Assembly: GCA_030650425.1 (NCBI GenBank)
Contig: JAUSED010000009.1
Location: 96,904-142,845, forward strand
DNA from: Candidatus Omnitrophota bacterium
GTDB lineage: Bacteria; Omnitrophota; Gorgyraeia; Gygaellales; Profunditerraquicolaceae
Direction: 5' to 3'
DNA: 45,942 bases
Positions 8,544 through 16,480 of the stretch are shown in pieces (positions within the stretch are counted from its first letter, which is position 1; every line of letters begins with the position of its first letter). The notes beneath the pieces are model-generated. The model saw only the letters and a list, made by a program, of their open reading frames with translations. It did not search any database and was not told the origin of the DNA. The translations under genes and the position numbers were made by a program.

Positions 8544-8791
8544 TGGCGGAAGAAAAATTAAAAAAATCCGATAAAATCTCAGACGACCTTAAGGAGCTGG
8601 TAATCTATAGGCTTGATACCTTTCCGGAGGATAAAAGAATTTCTATTGGGTCGGATGGAGAATTTTCTAAGTCTGAATTGATTGAACATGTAAGGAATGG
8701 AGATGAAATTGGCCAAAAAATTGTTGAGCTTGAACTAACTTTTTTAAGAGCTTTAAAAGAAGGTGTTTTGTTAAATGAAATCAATCAATAA
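8543..8791 (+). CDS. Small unknown protein 2 of the caspase-like cassette
   Basis: 82 residues, charged, soluble, with no signal peptide. N-terminal helix (DDLKELVIYRL), then FPEDKRISIGSDGEFSKSEL, then the helical segment IEHVRNGDEIGQKIVELEL and TFLRALKEG. It appears related to the preceding 65-residue protein. The start codon shares bases with the upstream stop (TAATG), implying translational coupling, and the stop lies 9 nt before the caspase-like gene. No enzyme motif is seen. A small adaptor, inhibitor or sensor subunit is plausible but not shown. Confidence 0.75.
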   Translation: MAEEKLKKSDKISDDLKELVIYRLDTFPEDKRISIGSDGEFSKSELIEHVRNGDEIGQKIVELELTFLRALKEGVLLNEINQ

Positions 8792-8800
8792 CGAAGTTCT

Positions 8801-9448
8801 ATGCTTAAATCTTTACTAATTACAAGGCCGGATCACGACTGTACGACTAATTATCTTTCCAAATGGAGTAAAGAAATCATAAAAGAAGGTGAAGACAAAG
8901 GGATTACTGTTATAGATCTTGATGGTGATAAAGCAAACAGAATTAGAGTTATTGGAACTTTGGAAAAGAAAAGTCCGGGATTGGTCATTTTAAATGGCCA
9001 CGGAAACCAAGATTCTATTACGGGCCATAATAATGATGTTATCTTGGAAGCCAATGATAGGAAAGCTGTTAAAAACAAAATTATCTATGCTCGTTCCTGT
9101 AAATCCGCAAAAGTTTTAGGAGAAAAGGCTATTTCTCATGGGGCACAAGCTTATTTAGGATACGATGAAGATTTTATCTTTTTGTATAGCCGGGATAAAG
9201 TATCTAAACCTTTAGAGGATAAAACCGCGACCTTATTTTTAAGCCCATCGAATCAAATTCCTCTTTCCTTATTAAAGAACCATTGTGCCGGAGAGGCCAA
9301 TGAAAAGTCAAAAGCATTATTCAAGAAAAATATTGATAAGTTATTAGTTGCTGGCCCATCTTCCGAACACTATAGGGCTATTGGATATTTATACTGGGAT
9401 ATGATTCATCAAGTATGTTTAGGAGATAAAAAAGCAACCTTTATGTAA
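8801..9448 (+). CDS. Putative caspase/gingipain-like (clan CD) cysteine peptidase
   Basis: 215 residues, cytoplasmic. The sequence fits a caspase-hemoglobinase fold. A strand then NGHGN places a His at residue 67, and a following strand IIYARSCKSAKVLG places a Cys at residue 100. The His-Cys spacing and the small residues around both are as in C25/CHAT-type peptidases. After the Cys comes HGAQAYLGYDEDFIF, also seen in C25/CHAT-like folds. There is no signal peptide, propeptide or sensor domain, so any regulator must be separate. The two small proteins directly upstream in the same unit are obvious candidates. It could be a catalytically active protease or a non-peptidase relative. Family assignment is by motif only. 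Confidence 0.6.
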   Translation: MLKSLLITRPDHDCTTNYLSKWSKEIIKEGEDKGITVIDLDGDKANRIRVIGTLEKKSPGLVILNGHGNQDSITGHNNDVILEANDRKAVKNKIIYARSCKSAKVLGEKAISHGAQAYLGYDEDFIFLYSRDKVSKPLEDKTATLFLSPSNQIPLSLLKNHCAGEANEKSKALFKKNIDKLLVAGPSSEHYRAIGYLYWDMIHQVCLGDKKATFM

Positions 9449-9596
9449 TTATTTGTAATTGAATTTGAACTACCCGCATAAGATTTAAACGCCTTCTCCA
9501 AAATAATATACAGTTAATCCGAACAATTAATTTATTAAATAATTTCCGTTAGATTTTCCCAAAGCAGTGAAAATCCGGAAAATCTTTCATTTAAAT
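9449..9596. other. Intergenic stretch with one inverted repeat
   Basis: AT-rich gap between the caspase-like cassette and gspE. It contains an 8-bp inverted repeat, GATTTTCC (9552-9559) / GGAAAATC (9577-9584), which ends 12 bp before the gspE -35 box. This could be a weak terminator or an operator. No ORF or RNA gene is recognised here. Confidence 0.4.
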
Positions 9597-9625
9597 TTGA
9601 CTAATCCGGTTTCATCATATATACT
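9597..9625 (+). promoter_or_regulatory. Promoter for gspE, apparently leaderless
   Basis: TTGACT (9597-9602), 17-bp spacer, TATACT (9620-9625). The expected transcription start (about 9632) coincides with the gspE ATG at 9633. No Shine-Dalgarno sequence precedes the ATG, consistent with leaderless translation. Confidence 0.6.
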
Positions 9626-9632
9626 TTAGTTT

Positions 9633-11354
9633 ATGGCTATCCCCTCAAGAGATAACCTGCTTATCGGCCAGATACTCATTGATCAAGGCGTAATTACGCC
9701 TGAGCAATTAGAGAAGGCGCTTTTTGAGCAAAAGAATAGCGGCGGCCCGATCTGCACTACTTTAGTCAAGCTTGGATTTACCAGCGAAGAAAAGGCCTTC
9801 ACCCTGCTTGCCCGCCAGTTGAATATCCCATATGTGAGACTAAAAAACAAAGAAATCAACCCTGAAACGATTCAAAAAGTTACCGCTAAATTCGCCAGCC
9901 ACTATAAAATAATCCCCATCGAATTGCAGGATAAAACTTTAGTTATTGCTATGGCTGACCCTTTGGATATCCGCACCCTCGATGACCTGCGGCTGCTCTT
10001 GGGCCTTGAGGTAAGAGGGGTATTGGCCAGCGAAATCGAAATACTGGAAGCGATCCGTAAATATTACGGGGTAGGCGCTGAAACTATTGAACGAATCATC
10101 TCCGAAAAGACCTCGCTTAGCGAATTGAAAGATACCGCTGAAAAAACCGAAGACCTTGAGGCGCTTGCCGAGGATGCCTCGATCATCAAATTCGTCAATC
10201 AGGTATTATCAGAAGCGATCAAAGATCGGGCAACCGATATCCATCTTGAGCCGTTCGGTAATGAATTACGGGCGAGGTTTCGAATTGATGGAGTGCTTTA
10301 TGAGATCAACATCCCTGAGACAATCAAATATTTTCAGCCGGCGATCGTTTCACGTATTAAAATTATGGCTAAGTTAAATATCGCCGAGCGCAGGCTTCCG
10401 CAAGACGGCAGAATCAAAGTAAGGGTTAGAGATCAGGAACTTGATCTACGTGTTTCAATTATTCCTTCGGCTTATGGAGAAGGGGTGCATATAAGGATAC
10501 TCAGCGGTAATTTGTTTCTGGAACTGGAAAAACTTGGGCTGATGGAAGACGACCTGCAGATCATCGAGAGGATGATCAAAAAAGCGCACGGGGTCATTTT
10601 TGTGACCGGGCCAACCGGTTCCGGAAAAAGCACAACCCTTTATGCCTCTTTGGCCCGGATAAACTCTCCCGCGATAAAAATAATCACCATAGAGGACCCG
10701 ATAGAATATCAGCTAAGAGGTGTAAATCAAATACAGGTTATGCCGAAAATCGGGCTGGACTTTGCCATGGGTTTAAGGCATATCTTAAGGCATGACCCCG
10801 ACGTAATTATGGTTGGAGAAGTGCGCGATTACGAGACCGCGGAAATCGCCATCCGTTCAGCCCTCACCGGGCATCTGGTTTTCTCTACCTTGCATACCAA
10901 TGACGCGGCCGGCGCGGTGACCCGCTTGTTGGATATGGGCATAGAGCCGTTTCTGGTTTCTTCTTCTTTAGAATGCCTGATTGCCCAAAGGTTAGTCAGG
11001 ACTATCTGCCCAAAGTGCAAAGTTCCGGTAAAATCCAAGGCTGAGATTCTCGCGCAAATGGCTGATATCAAGTTTGACGCGGATAAGGTCAATCTTTATG
11101 AAGGAAAAGGCTGTGAATATTGCCGCTTTACCGGATATCGCGGAAGGACCGCCATTTATGAAATACTTACGATAACTGAACCTATCCGGGAATTGATTTT
11201 GACTCACGCCTCCAGCCAGCAGATCAAACAAAAGGCGGTAGCAGGCGGTATGCGCACCCTGCGTTACGACGGCTTAAGAAAAGTCCTCGCCGGAATAACC
11301 ACCCTGACCGAAGTTATGCGCGTCACACAACAGGAAGAACTAGCCGAAGATTAA
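9633..11354 (+). CDS. gspE: Type II secretion / type IV pilus assembly ATPase GspE/PilB
   Basis: Hexameric cytoplasmic motor ATPase that drives pseudopilus extension. 573 residues. The N-terminal T2SSE/MshEN domain (about residues 1-160) starts LLIGQILIDQGVITPEQLEKA. The nucleotide-binding core has Walker A GPTGSGKST (about 327-335), the Asp box ITIEDPIEYQ, Walker B IMVGEVRD (about 390) and the His box STLHTND. A zinc-binding tetracysteine module follows (CPKC about 459, CEYC about 494), typical of GspE/PilB. First gene of the secretion block, separated from gspF by 5 nt. It appears to be translated from a leaderless start. Confidence 0.96.
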   Translation: MAIPSRDNLLIGQILIDQGVITPEQLEKALFEQKNSGGPICTTLVKLGFTSEEKAFTLLARQLNIPYVRLKNKEINPETIQKVTAKFASHYKIIPIELQDKTLVIAMADPLDIRTLDDLRLLLGLEVRGVLASEIEILEAIRKYYGVGAETIERIISEKTSLSELKDTAEKTEDLEALAEDASIIKFVNQVLSEAIKDRATDIHLEPFGNELRARFRIDGVLYEINIPETIKYFQPAIVSRIKIMAKLNIAERRLPQDGRIKVRVRDQELDLRVSIIPSAYGEGVHIRILSGNLFLELEKLGLMEDDLQIIERMIKKAHGVIFVTGPTGSGKSTTLYASLARINSPAIKIITIEDPIEYQLRGVNQIQVMPKIGLDFAMGLRHILRHDPDVIMVGEVRDYETAEIAIRSALTGHLVFSTLHTNDAAGAVTRLLDMGIEPFLVSSSLECLIAQRLVRTICPKCKVPVKSKAEILAQMADIKFDADKVNLYEGKGCEYCRFTGYRGRTAIYEILTITEPIRELILTHASSQQIKQKAVAGGMRTLRYDGLRKVLAGITTLTEVMRVTQQEELAED

Positions 11355-11359
11355 ACAGT

Positions 11360-12568
11360 ATGCCAAAGTTTATCTATACCGCCAAGTCCAAACCCGATCA
11401 TCTTATCAAAGGAGAAATCGAAGCCGAAACAGAACAGGAAGCGGTTGAACGCCTGAGTAAACAAGGCCAATATCCGGTTTCCATCAAGCTCTTAGACCTT
11501 GCCAGCCAAAGAAAAAGCTTTCTCGGCCTGAAAAAAATCTCTACCAGTGAAATCACCCTCTTTACCCGCCAGCTTTGCGAACTGAATGAATCAGGGGTAA
11601 ATGTGGTCAAAAGCCTTTCGATTATCGCCAACCAAATCCCCAATGCTTATTTAAAAGATATCATCAAAGACGCGCTCTCTAAAATAAAAGAAGGAGCTTC
11701 TTTATCCGAAAGCCTCAGCGCTCATCCGGATGTCTTTTCCAGTATGTACACGGCGATGGTTCATTCCGGTGAAATCGGCGGCACGCTCGAGCCCACCTTA
11801 AAAAAACTGGCTGACTTCCTTGAGAACGAAGAAGAGCTAAAAGGCTCAGTTAAAAGCGCGCTGATCTATCCTGCTTTTGTTTTCACTGTTGGAATCTTAA
11901 CCATAGTCGTGCTTTTGACCTTTGTCATCCCGCGCCTTGTTTCGATGTTTAAGGATATGGGAGAGGCCTTGCCTTTACCTACGCAAATACTCATTTCTCT
12001 ATCCGGATTCCTGCGCGGATATTGGCTAATCATCCTGATGACTTTAATTACTCTCCTACTTGTATTTCGCAGGACAATAAAAACCAGCAAAGGTAAATTA
12101 TCCTGGGATAGCTTTAAATTAAAGATAGCGCTTTGGGGTCAAGTCATCCTCAAGAGCGAGTTAGGCCGTTGGCTGCGCACATTATCGCTTCTTCTTGCAG
12201 GAGGGATATCTATACTTTCCTCGTTGGATGTCTCCAAAACTGTGGTTGAAAACGAACTTTTAAAGCTTGAAATTGAAAAACTAATCAAGCAATTATCTAG
12301 CGGCGCAAGCCTCTCTTCGGCGATGAAAAATTCCAAAATCTTTCCGGATTTCGTGATCAATATTGTAGGGGTGGGAGAAGACACCGGTTCAATGGATAAA
12401 GCCCTCTTGAGGATAGCGGACAATTACGAAAAATCCGTGGCCCAAGAATTAAAAACACTCACGCGTTTACTTGAGCCGATGATCATCCTTTTCATGGGAC
12501 TAGTCGTCGGCTTTATCGTTTTGTCTATGCTTTTACCGATATTCCAGATCAATTTCATGGCTAAATAA
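11360..12568 (+). CDS. gspF: Type II secretion / pilus inner-membrane platform protein GspF/PilC
   Basis: Polytopic inner-membrane platform protein contacting the GspE motor. 402 residues, the expected size. Two repeated cytoplasmic T2SSF domains (about residues 65-190 and 270-395) each carry the family pattern (FTRQLCELNESGVNVV and GRWLRTLSLLLAGGISI), followed by a membrane segment. Hydrophobic spans are visible near 170-192, 217-237 and 372-395. The N-terminus MPKFIYTAKSK is the usual short beta leader. It directly abuts the GspI-like gene (stop 12566-12568, start 12569). Confidence 0.96.
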   Translation: MPKFIYTAKSKPDHLIKGEIEAETEQEAVERLSKQGQYPVSIKLLDLASQRKSFLGLKKISTSEITLFTRQLCELNESGVNVVKSLSIIANQIPNAYLKDIIKDALSKIKEGASLSESLSAHPDVFSSMYTAMVHSGEIGGTLEPTLKKLADFLENEEELKGSVKSALIYPAFVFTVGILTIVVLLTFVIPRLVSMFKDMGEALPLPTQILISLSGFLRGYWLIILMTLITLLLVFRRTIKTSKGKLSWDSFKLKIALWGQVILKSELGRWLRTLSLLLAGGISILSSLDVSKTVVENELLKLEIEKLIKQLSSGASLSSAMKNSKIFPDFVINIVGVGEDTGSMDKALLRIADNYEKSVAQELKTLTRLLEPMIILFMGLVVGFIVLSMLLPIFQINFMAK

Positions 12569-12928
12569 ATGACAAAAAAAGGATTTTCTTTGTTGGAGCT
12601 TTTGGTGGCCATCGGCATTCTCTCTGTGGGCATCTTAGTTATTTTGCAGGCTGTGGGTTTTTGCAGCCGCATCGTGGGTATTACAAACGATACGCTCAAC
12701 GCCATGATTTTAGCCGAAGATAAATTAGAAGAATTGCAATACAAGGAAAGAATTAAATCCCTTATCCAGCTGAATAACTCAGAAACAAACGGTAAATACC
12801 GTTGGGAATATACGCTGACACCTGACACTGATCCAAATCTCTATAAATGCGGGCTGAATATTACTTGGAATAGGCTTGAGAGAAATGAAAAACTGGGAAT
12901 CATTACTTATTTAAGAAATGAAAAATGA
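12569..12928 (+). CDS. gspI: Minor pseudopilin, GspI-like
   Basis: 119 residues. A type IV prepilin leader MTKKG is followed by FSLLELLVAIGILSVGI. Cleavage is after Gly5, and Glu sits at mature position 5, as needed for assembly. The membrane helix contains the GILSVGIL pattern and is followed by AEDKLEEL, typical of GspI tip pseudopilins. It sits between gspF and the GspJ-like gene, as in many type II secretion operons. It overlaps the next gene by 11 bp. Identity as GspI rather than another minor pilin rests on position and helix pattern. Confidence 0.85.
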   Translation: MTKKGFSLLELLVAIGILSVGILVILQAVGFCSRIVGITNDTLNAMILAEDKLEELQYKERIKSLIQLNNSETNGKYRWEYTLTPDTDPNLYKCGLNITWNRLERNEKLGIITYLRNEK

Positions 12929-13481
12929 AAAAGCATTTACCCTAATCGAACTGCTTATTTCCATCGCCATATTCGCGGTGATTATGGTTTCGCTTTACTC
13001 CGCTTTTAGCACAGGGGTTTTGGGCTTGGGTAAAATAGAAGAGAGCGCTACCGCTTCCCAAACCGGTTATACGATATTAAGCCGAATAGGGAAGGATCTA
13101 AGAAATTCATTCGCCTATTCTGCTGATGAGGTAAAATTTACCGGAAAGAATGACGCCTTAACCTTCCTTAGCCTTACTCCGGAATTTAGCTGGGTTAGCT
13201 ATTCGCTTAGCGGGGATAAACTCCTAAGGCTGGTAAGAATAAATAAAGACGCCCTAAAAACTGATTCGGAGACCAAACCAAAGGTCATTGCTCAAAATAT
13301 TAAACAAATCGAGTTTACTTATCTCTACACTGACCCGGATACAAAAGAACTGAAAGAAAACGATAATTGGACGGATAATACCACTCTACCTACGGCTGTG
13401 CGGGTGAGACTTATTTTAGAAAAAAAGGCAGACGTTCCTTTTATACGGACAATTTATCTTATTTCTGAGACTGTAAAATGA
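12918..13481 (+). CDS. gspJ: Minor pseudopilin, GspJ-like
   Basis: 187 residues. The prepilin leader MKNEKA is followed by FTLIELLISIAIFAVIMVSL. The -1 residue is Ala rather than the usual Gly, which prepilin peptidases tolerate less well but which occurs in minor pilins. Glu5 is present. The globular part matches GspJ: GYTILSRIGKDLRNSFAY, a TFLSLTPEF strand, and a C-terminal PTAVRVRLILEKK strand pair. It forms the pseudopilus tip with GspI and GspK, whose genes flank it. It overlaps gspK by 4 bp (ATGA). Confidence 0.88.
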   Translation: MKNEKAFTLIELLISIAIFAVIMVSLYSAFSTGVLGLGKIEESATASQTGYTILSRIGKDLRNSFAYSADEVKFTGKNDALTFLSLTPEFSWVSYSLSGDKLLRLVRINKDALKTDSETKPKVIAQNIKQIEFTYLYTDPDTKELKENDNWTDNTTLPTAVRVRLILEKKADVPFIRTIYLISETVK

Positions 13482-14419
13482 AACGCAAAGCGCAAGTGCT
13501 GATCATTTTTCTTTGGATTTTAACCCTGCTGGCTATAATGACGGTGAGCCTCGGGAATCGGATTTCAATGGTTTCAAAATTTACCCAGACACGCAGGGAC
13601 CTTTTAAAAGCTAGCTATCTGGCTTACGCCGGGATTAACCGCGGTATAGCAGAGTTAAAGCAAGATAATCCTAACTATGACGGCCTAACTGAAACTTGGG
13701 CTAACAATGAAGATAAGTTTGCAAAAATCCAGGTGACGGATAATCCCGAGGAATACGCAACCATAAAGAATGAGACTGGAAAATTTGGGATGATCGATGA
13801 AGAGCGAAAAATTAACATTAATCAGGCTTCAAAAGAGTTATTAGCGGCGCTTTTGGAATTCTATAATATTACTCCGGCTCAGGAAATAACCGATAATATA
13901 CTTATTTGGAGGACGGACATTGTTCCGGATAACAACGAAATTTATAAAAATCTGGGTTATCCGCGCAAAACTAAGCCCTTTGCGAATATCGCTGAACTGA
14001 TGTTGGTTAAAGGAATGGAAAAGGAGGATTTCAATAAAATCTCTAAAATAATCACTGTTTACGGCGATGGAAAAATAAATATAAATACCGCCTCGCAAGA
14101 AGTTATCGAAATACTTTGCCTGGAAATCGCCCGGAAAAAGTACGATGAACAAACCGCTAAACAGTATGCTAAAAAGGTAGCGGAAGAATTCATAGCTTTA
14201 AGAAACAGCGTATCAGTATTCAAAGCTAGAACGGAAATTATTTCAAAACTTAATGAGGCTGATGGGGTTAGTGTATTCGATGAGTTTAAGAATACTAATG
14301 AAATTAAATCAGATCATTTTTTGATTGAAGTTAGCGCGAATACGGGTAAAATAAAAACAAGAGTAGCGGCTGTATATAACCGATCGAAAAATTACATCGA
14401 GAGCTGGTATGAAGGATAA
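13478..14419 (+). CDS. gspK: Pseudopilus tip protein GspK-like
   Basis: 313 residues, the usual GspK length. The short charged leader MKRKA precedes a membrane helix (QVLIIFLWILTLLAIM). As in other GspK proteins, Glu5 is missing. The periplasmic part contains the SAM/HhH-like helical domain DEERKININQASKELL and a second KININTASQEVIEIL, both characteristic of GspK. It caps the pseudopilus with GspI and GspJ. Its end overlaps the next gene by 11 bp, so it is part of one transcript from gspE. Confidence 0.92.
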   Translation: MKRKAQVLIIFLWILTLLAIMTVSLGNRISMVSKFTQTRRDLLKASYLAYAGINRGIAELKQDNPNYDGLTETWANNEDKFAKIQVTDNPEEYATIKNETGKFGMIDEERKININQASKELLAALLEFYNITPAQEITDNILIWRTDIVPDNNEIYKNLGYPRKTKPFANIAELMLVKGMEKEDFNKISKIITVYGDGKININTASQEVIEILCLEIARKKYDEQTAKQYAKKVAEEFIALRNSVSVFKARTEIISKLNEADGVSVFDEFKNTNEIKSDHFLIEVSANTGKIKTRVAAVYNRSKNYIESWYEG

Positions 14420-15779
14420 AAACAAAAAAACAATATTTATAATTCAGTTATCTGAAGCCGGCCTAAAGATCGTAAAATGCCTGCGCCATAATGCTCAGGC
14501 GGAATTCTTGAGCCTAAGCCTCGAGAAAATAGCTTCGGAAAAAGAATTGAGCGGCGTTTTAAATAAACAGGGCTTTAAATCCAATGAAATCATCGTAGCG
14601 CTGCCCAGTAATCAGGCTACCTGCCGCTTTTTGAAGATACCTTCCCAAAACCCCGAAGAAATCGAAAAAATCTCCGGATTACAAGCGGCTCGCTATTTGC
14701 CTTTTCCAACAGAAGAATTAGTTACCGCCTATCAGGTTATCAGGGCAGGCCAAGACAATTTTTCGGATATAATCCTGACTATCGCGCACAAGAATGCCGT
14801 ATCGAGCTACCTGAATATCCTAGCTGATAATCCGAAATGCGCCAAACTAAGCATAATTTTAAGTTCCTATGGTATCTGTAACTTATACTACCACTTACGA
14901 AAAGAAACCGAGACAATAATGCTTATTGATGCTGAGGGCGAACAGGCGGAATTGGTGATCGCGGAAGACAAAAAAATGCTTTTTAGCCGCTCAGTTAAAC
15001 TAAACTTAGGCCAAGCAGGATGGGAAAAGGCATTGGCAGCTGAAATAACCAAAACTGTGGATACCTTTCTAAAAGAAGCACAGGGGAAAAGGATTAAAAA
15101 AATTATTATACTTGGGATTAAAGATATATCCAGCGACTCACTTCTCAAAATCGGGCAGGAGGCAGACGCAACAACAGAGTTCTTAAATTATCCTGAAGAA
15201 TTAAAACTTAAGCTAGGGCATTCTTTTACCAGTCTTATCGGTTTAGGCTTAGAAAGCCTTCCTGAATCGCTTAATATTCTTCCTCAAAAAACAAAAACAA
15301 GGAACCTAAGCCTTAAACTCAAGAATCAACAGATAAAATTAGGTATTTTGATCGCCGGTATAATTATTGCCGGCTTCCTCGGTATCGCTAAAAATATGGA
15401 TAATAAAACCATATATCTTCAGAGGCTGAAGAAACAATTAAGCGGGGTCGAAAAAGAAGCGCGGCCGCTGGAAGGGATGGAAAAACGTTTTAAGCTTATT
15501 GAGAATAACGCGGGAAGAACGGATTCAGCGTTAGATATCCTTTATGAATTGCACCGCATAGTCCCTGAACATATAAGCCTGATAAATTTCAACTACGAAG
15601 AGAACAGGCTCGTGCTTTTACATGGTTCGACCAGCGATCTTAATTCGGTCTTTGCGCTGGTCGCGGCACTTGAAAAATCTCCTGCTTTTACTAAATACAA
15701 TATAAAGATAAAGTACGCCACCCGAAAAAAGATCCAAACCGGCGAAATTATTGATTTTGAAATAGGGTGCACGAGGTAA
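14409..15779 (+). CDS. PilM/GspL-like actin-fold assembly protein with PilN-like tail
   Basis: 456 residues. The N-terminal two thirds (about 1-300) read as an actin/ASKHA-like PilM or GspL cytoplasmic domain: the EIIVALPSNQATCRFLKIPS strand-loop, PFPTEELVTAYQVI, and a nucleotide-site-like LIDAEGEQAELVIAE. A single membrane span follows at about 312-328 (LGILIAGIIIAGFLGI), then a periplasmic ferredoxin-like part (about 330-456) similar to PilN or the GspL C-terminus (ALDILYELHRIVPEHISLI). A single protein combining PilM-like and PilN-like parts corresponds to GspL. It links the motor to the pseudopilus and partners the next gene (GspM/PilO-like), which starts 1 nt later. Confidence 0.85.
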   Translation: MKDKNKKTIFIIQLSEAGLKIVKCLRHNAQAEFLSLSLEKIASEKELSGVLNKQGFKSNEIIVALPSNQATCRFLKIPSQNPEEIEKISGLQAARYLPFPTEELVTAYQVIRAGQDNFSDIILTIAHKNAVSSYLNILADNPKCAKLSIILSSYGICNLYYHLRKETETIMLIDAEGEQAELVIAEDKKMLFSRSVKLNLGQAGWEKALAAEITKTVDTFLKEAQGKRIKKIIILGIKDISSDSLLKIGQEADATTEFLNYPEELKLKLGHSFTSLIGLGLESLPESLNILPQKTKTRNLSLKLKNQQIKLGILIAGIIIAGFLGIAKNMDNKTIYLQRLKKQLSGVEKEARPLEGMEKRFKLIENNAGRTDSALDILYELHRIVPEHISLINFNYEENRLVLLHGSTSDLNSVFALVAALEKSPAFTKYNIKIKYATRKKIQTGEIIDFEIGCTR

Positions 15780-15780
15780 G

Positions 15781-16305
15781 ATGTTTAAAACTTTGAATAA
15801 AAGAGAAAAAAATATTTTATTGCTTACCAGCGCGGTAATTATTTTTGGGCTTAGCCTTAGAACCATTATCGCGCCTCTTTTAACTAAAAATGAGGCTTTG
15901 AACAAGGAAATTAAGCTAACCCAGCTAAAATTAAAAAAATACCTGAGGCTGGTAAATCAAAAAGAATCCTTGCAAGGGGCCTATGCGAAGATTTCAGCCA
16001 ACGCCAATATTCCGATAGAGGGGGAAGATGTTTCCACCAGCATTTTATCACAAATCGAGAATTTAGCCAAAAACTCAAACCTAAACATTATTGACATTCG
16101 GCCAGAATCACAAAAGAATTTATCTTCATCCAAAGAAAGTTATGTGGAATTACGCACTGAAGGGGATATGGAGAGCTGCCTTAAGTTTATCTATAATATT
16201 GAAAATTCACTTGCTTTGCTTGAGGTAAAAAAATCCCAACTGAGAGCCAAACCCGGCTCTTCCAATCTAGAAGGAAATTTTCTCATTAGTCAGGTATCTT
16301 TGTAA
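15781..16305 (+). CDS. GspM/PilO-like inner-membrane assembly protein
   Basis: 174 residues. The short cytoplasmic N-terminus MFKTLNKREK is followed by one membrane helix (ILLLTSAVIIFGLSL, about 12-28) and a coiled-coil-prone region (about 38-65). A ferredoxin-like periplasmic domain ends the protein (SQIENLAKNSNLNIIDIRPE, then CLKFIYNIENSLALLEV). This layout is typical of GspM/PilO, the periplasmic partner of GspL/PilN. Position after the PilM/GspL-like gene supports it. The sequence family is very divergent, so GspM versus PilO cannot be told apart here. Last gene before a repeat and a new promoter. Confidence 0.8.
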   Translation: MFKTLNKREKNILLLTSAVIIFGLSLRTIIAPLLTKNEALNKEIKLTQLKLKKYLRLVNQKESLQGAYAKISANANIPIEGEDVSTSILSQIENLAKNSNLNIIDIRPESQKNLSSSKESYVELRTEGDMESCLKFIYNIENSLALLEVKKSQLRAKPGSSNLEGNFLISQVSL

Positions 16306-16320
16306 CAGGGGAAGCCAGTA

Positions 16321-16372
16321 GGGGACACTTTCCTTTAGTCTCTTAGTAAGAGCCATGACGGAAAATGTCCCC
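16321..16372. repeat. Nested palindromic repeat, inner-arm copy
   Basis: GGGGACACTTTCC (16321-16333) pairs with GGAAAATGTCCCC (16360-16372) with one mismatched position. An inner 6-bp dyad CTCTTA-G-TAAGAG lies between. It shares the inner arms of the copies at 558-656 and 20297-20370 but lacks their outer arms. It lies 15 nt after the GspM-like gene and 56 bp before a promoter, so it may terminate the upstream operon. Confidence 0.8.
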
Positions 16373-16428
16373 TAACCTCATAACCCAGACTAACTTAATA
16401 AAATACTTAAAAAAGTAATTTAAAAAGG

Positions 16429-16456
16429 TTGACAAGTACTAATTATATGTTATACT
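16429..16456 (+). promoter_or_regulatory. Promoter of the merR-exeA-gspC unit
   Basis: TTGACA (16429-16434), 16-bp spacer, TATACT (16451-16456). Transcription would start about 16463, giving a leader of about 18 nt. The 16-bp spacing is normal, unlike the 19-20 bp spacing of classic MerR-activated promoters. Confidence 0.7.
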
Positions 16457-16470
16457 CTCTGGTTAGAGAG
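16455..16470 (+). promoter_or_regulatory. Dyad operator candidate at the merR promoter
   Basis: Perfect inverted repeat CTCTCT-GGTT-AGAGAG overlapping the -10 box and the expected transcription start. It lies directly before a gene for a small MerR-type DNA-binding protein, so autorepression is a reasonable inference. The right arm also acts as a purine-rich ribosome site. Confidence 0.4.
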
Positions 16471-16480
16471 CAATATAATA

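Noticed and set aside
16321-16372. Possible CRISPR or small RNA
   Set aside because: Only one unit at the site, no spacers, and relatives at 558 and 20297 show it is a dispersed palindrome.
16429-16456. Classic MerR-activated promoter
   Set aside because: Spacer is 16 bp, not the 19-20 bp needed for MerR-type untwisting.
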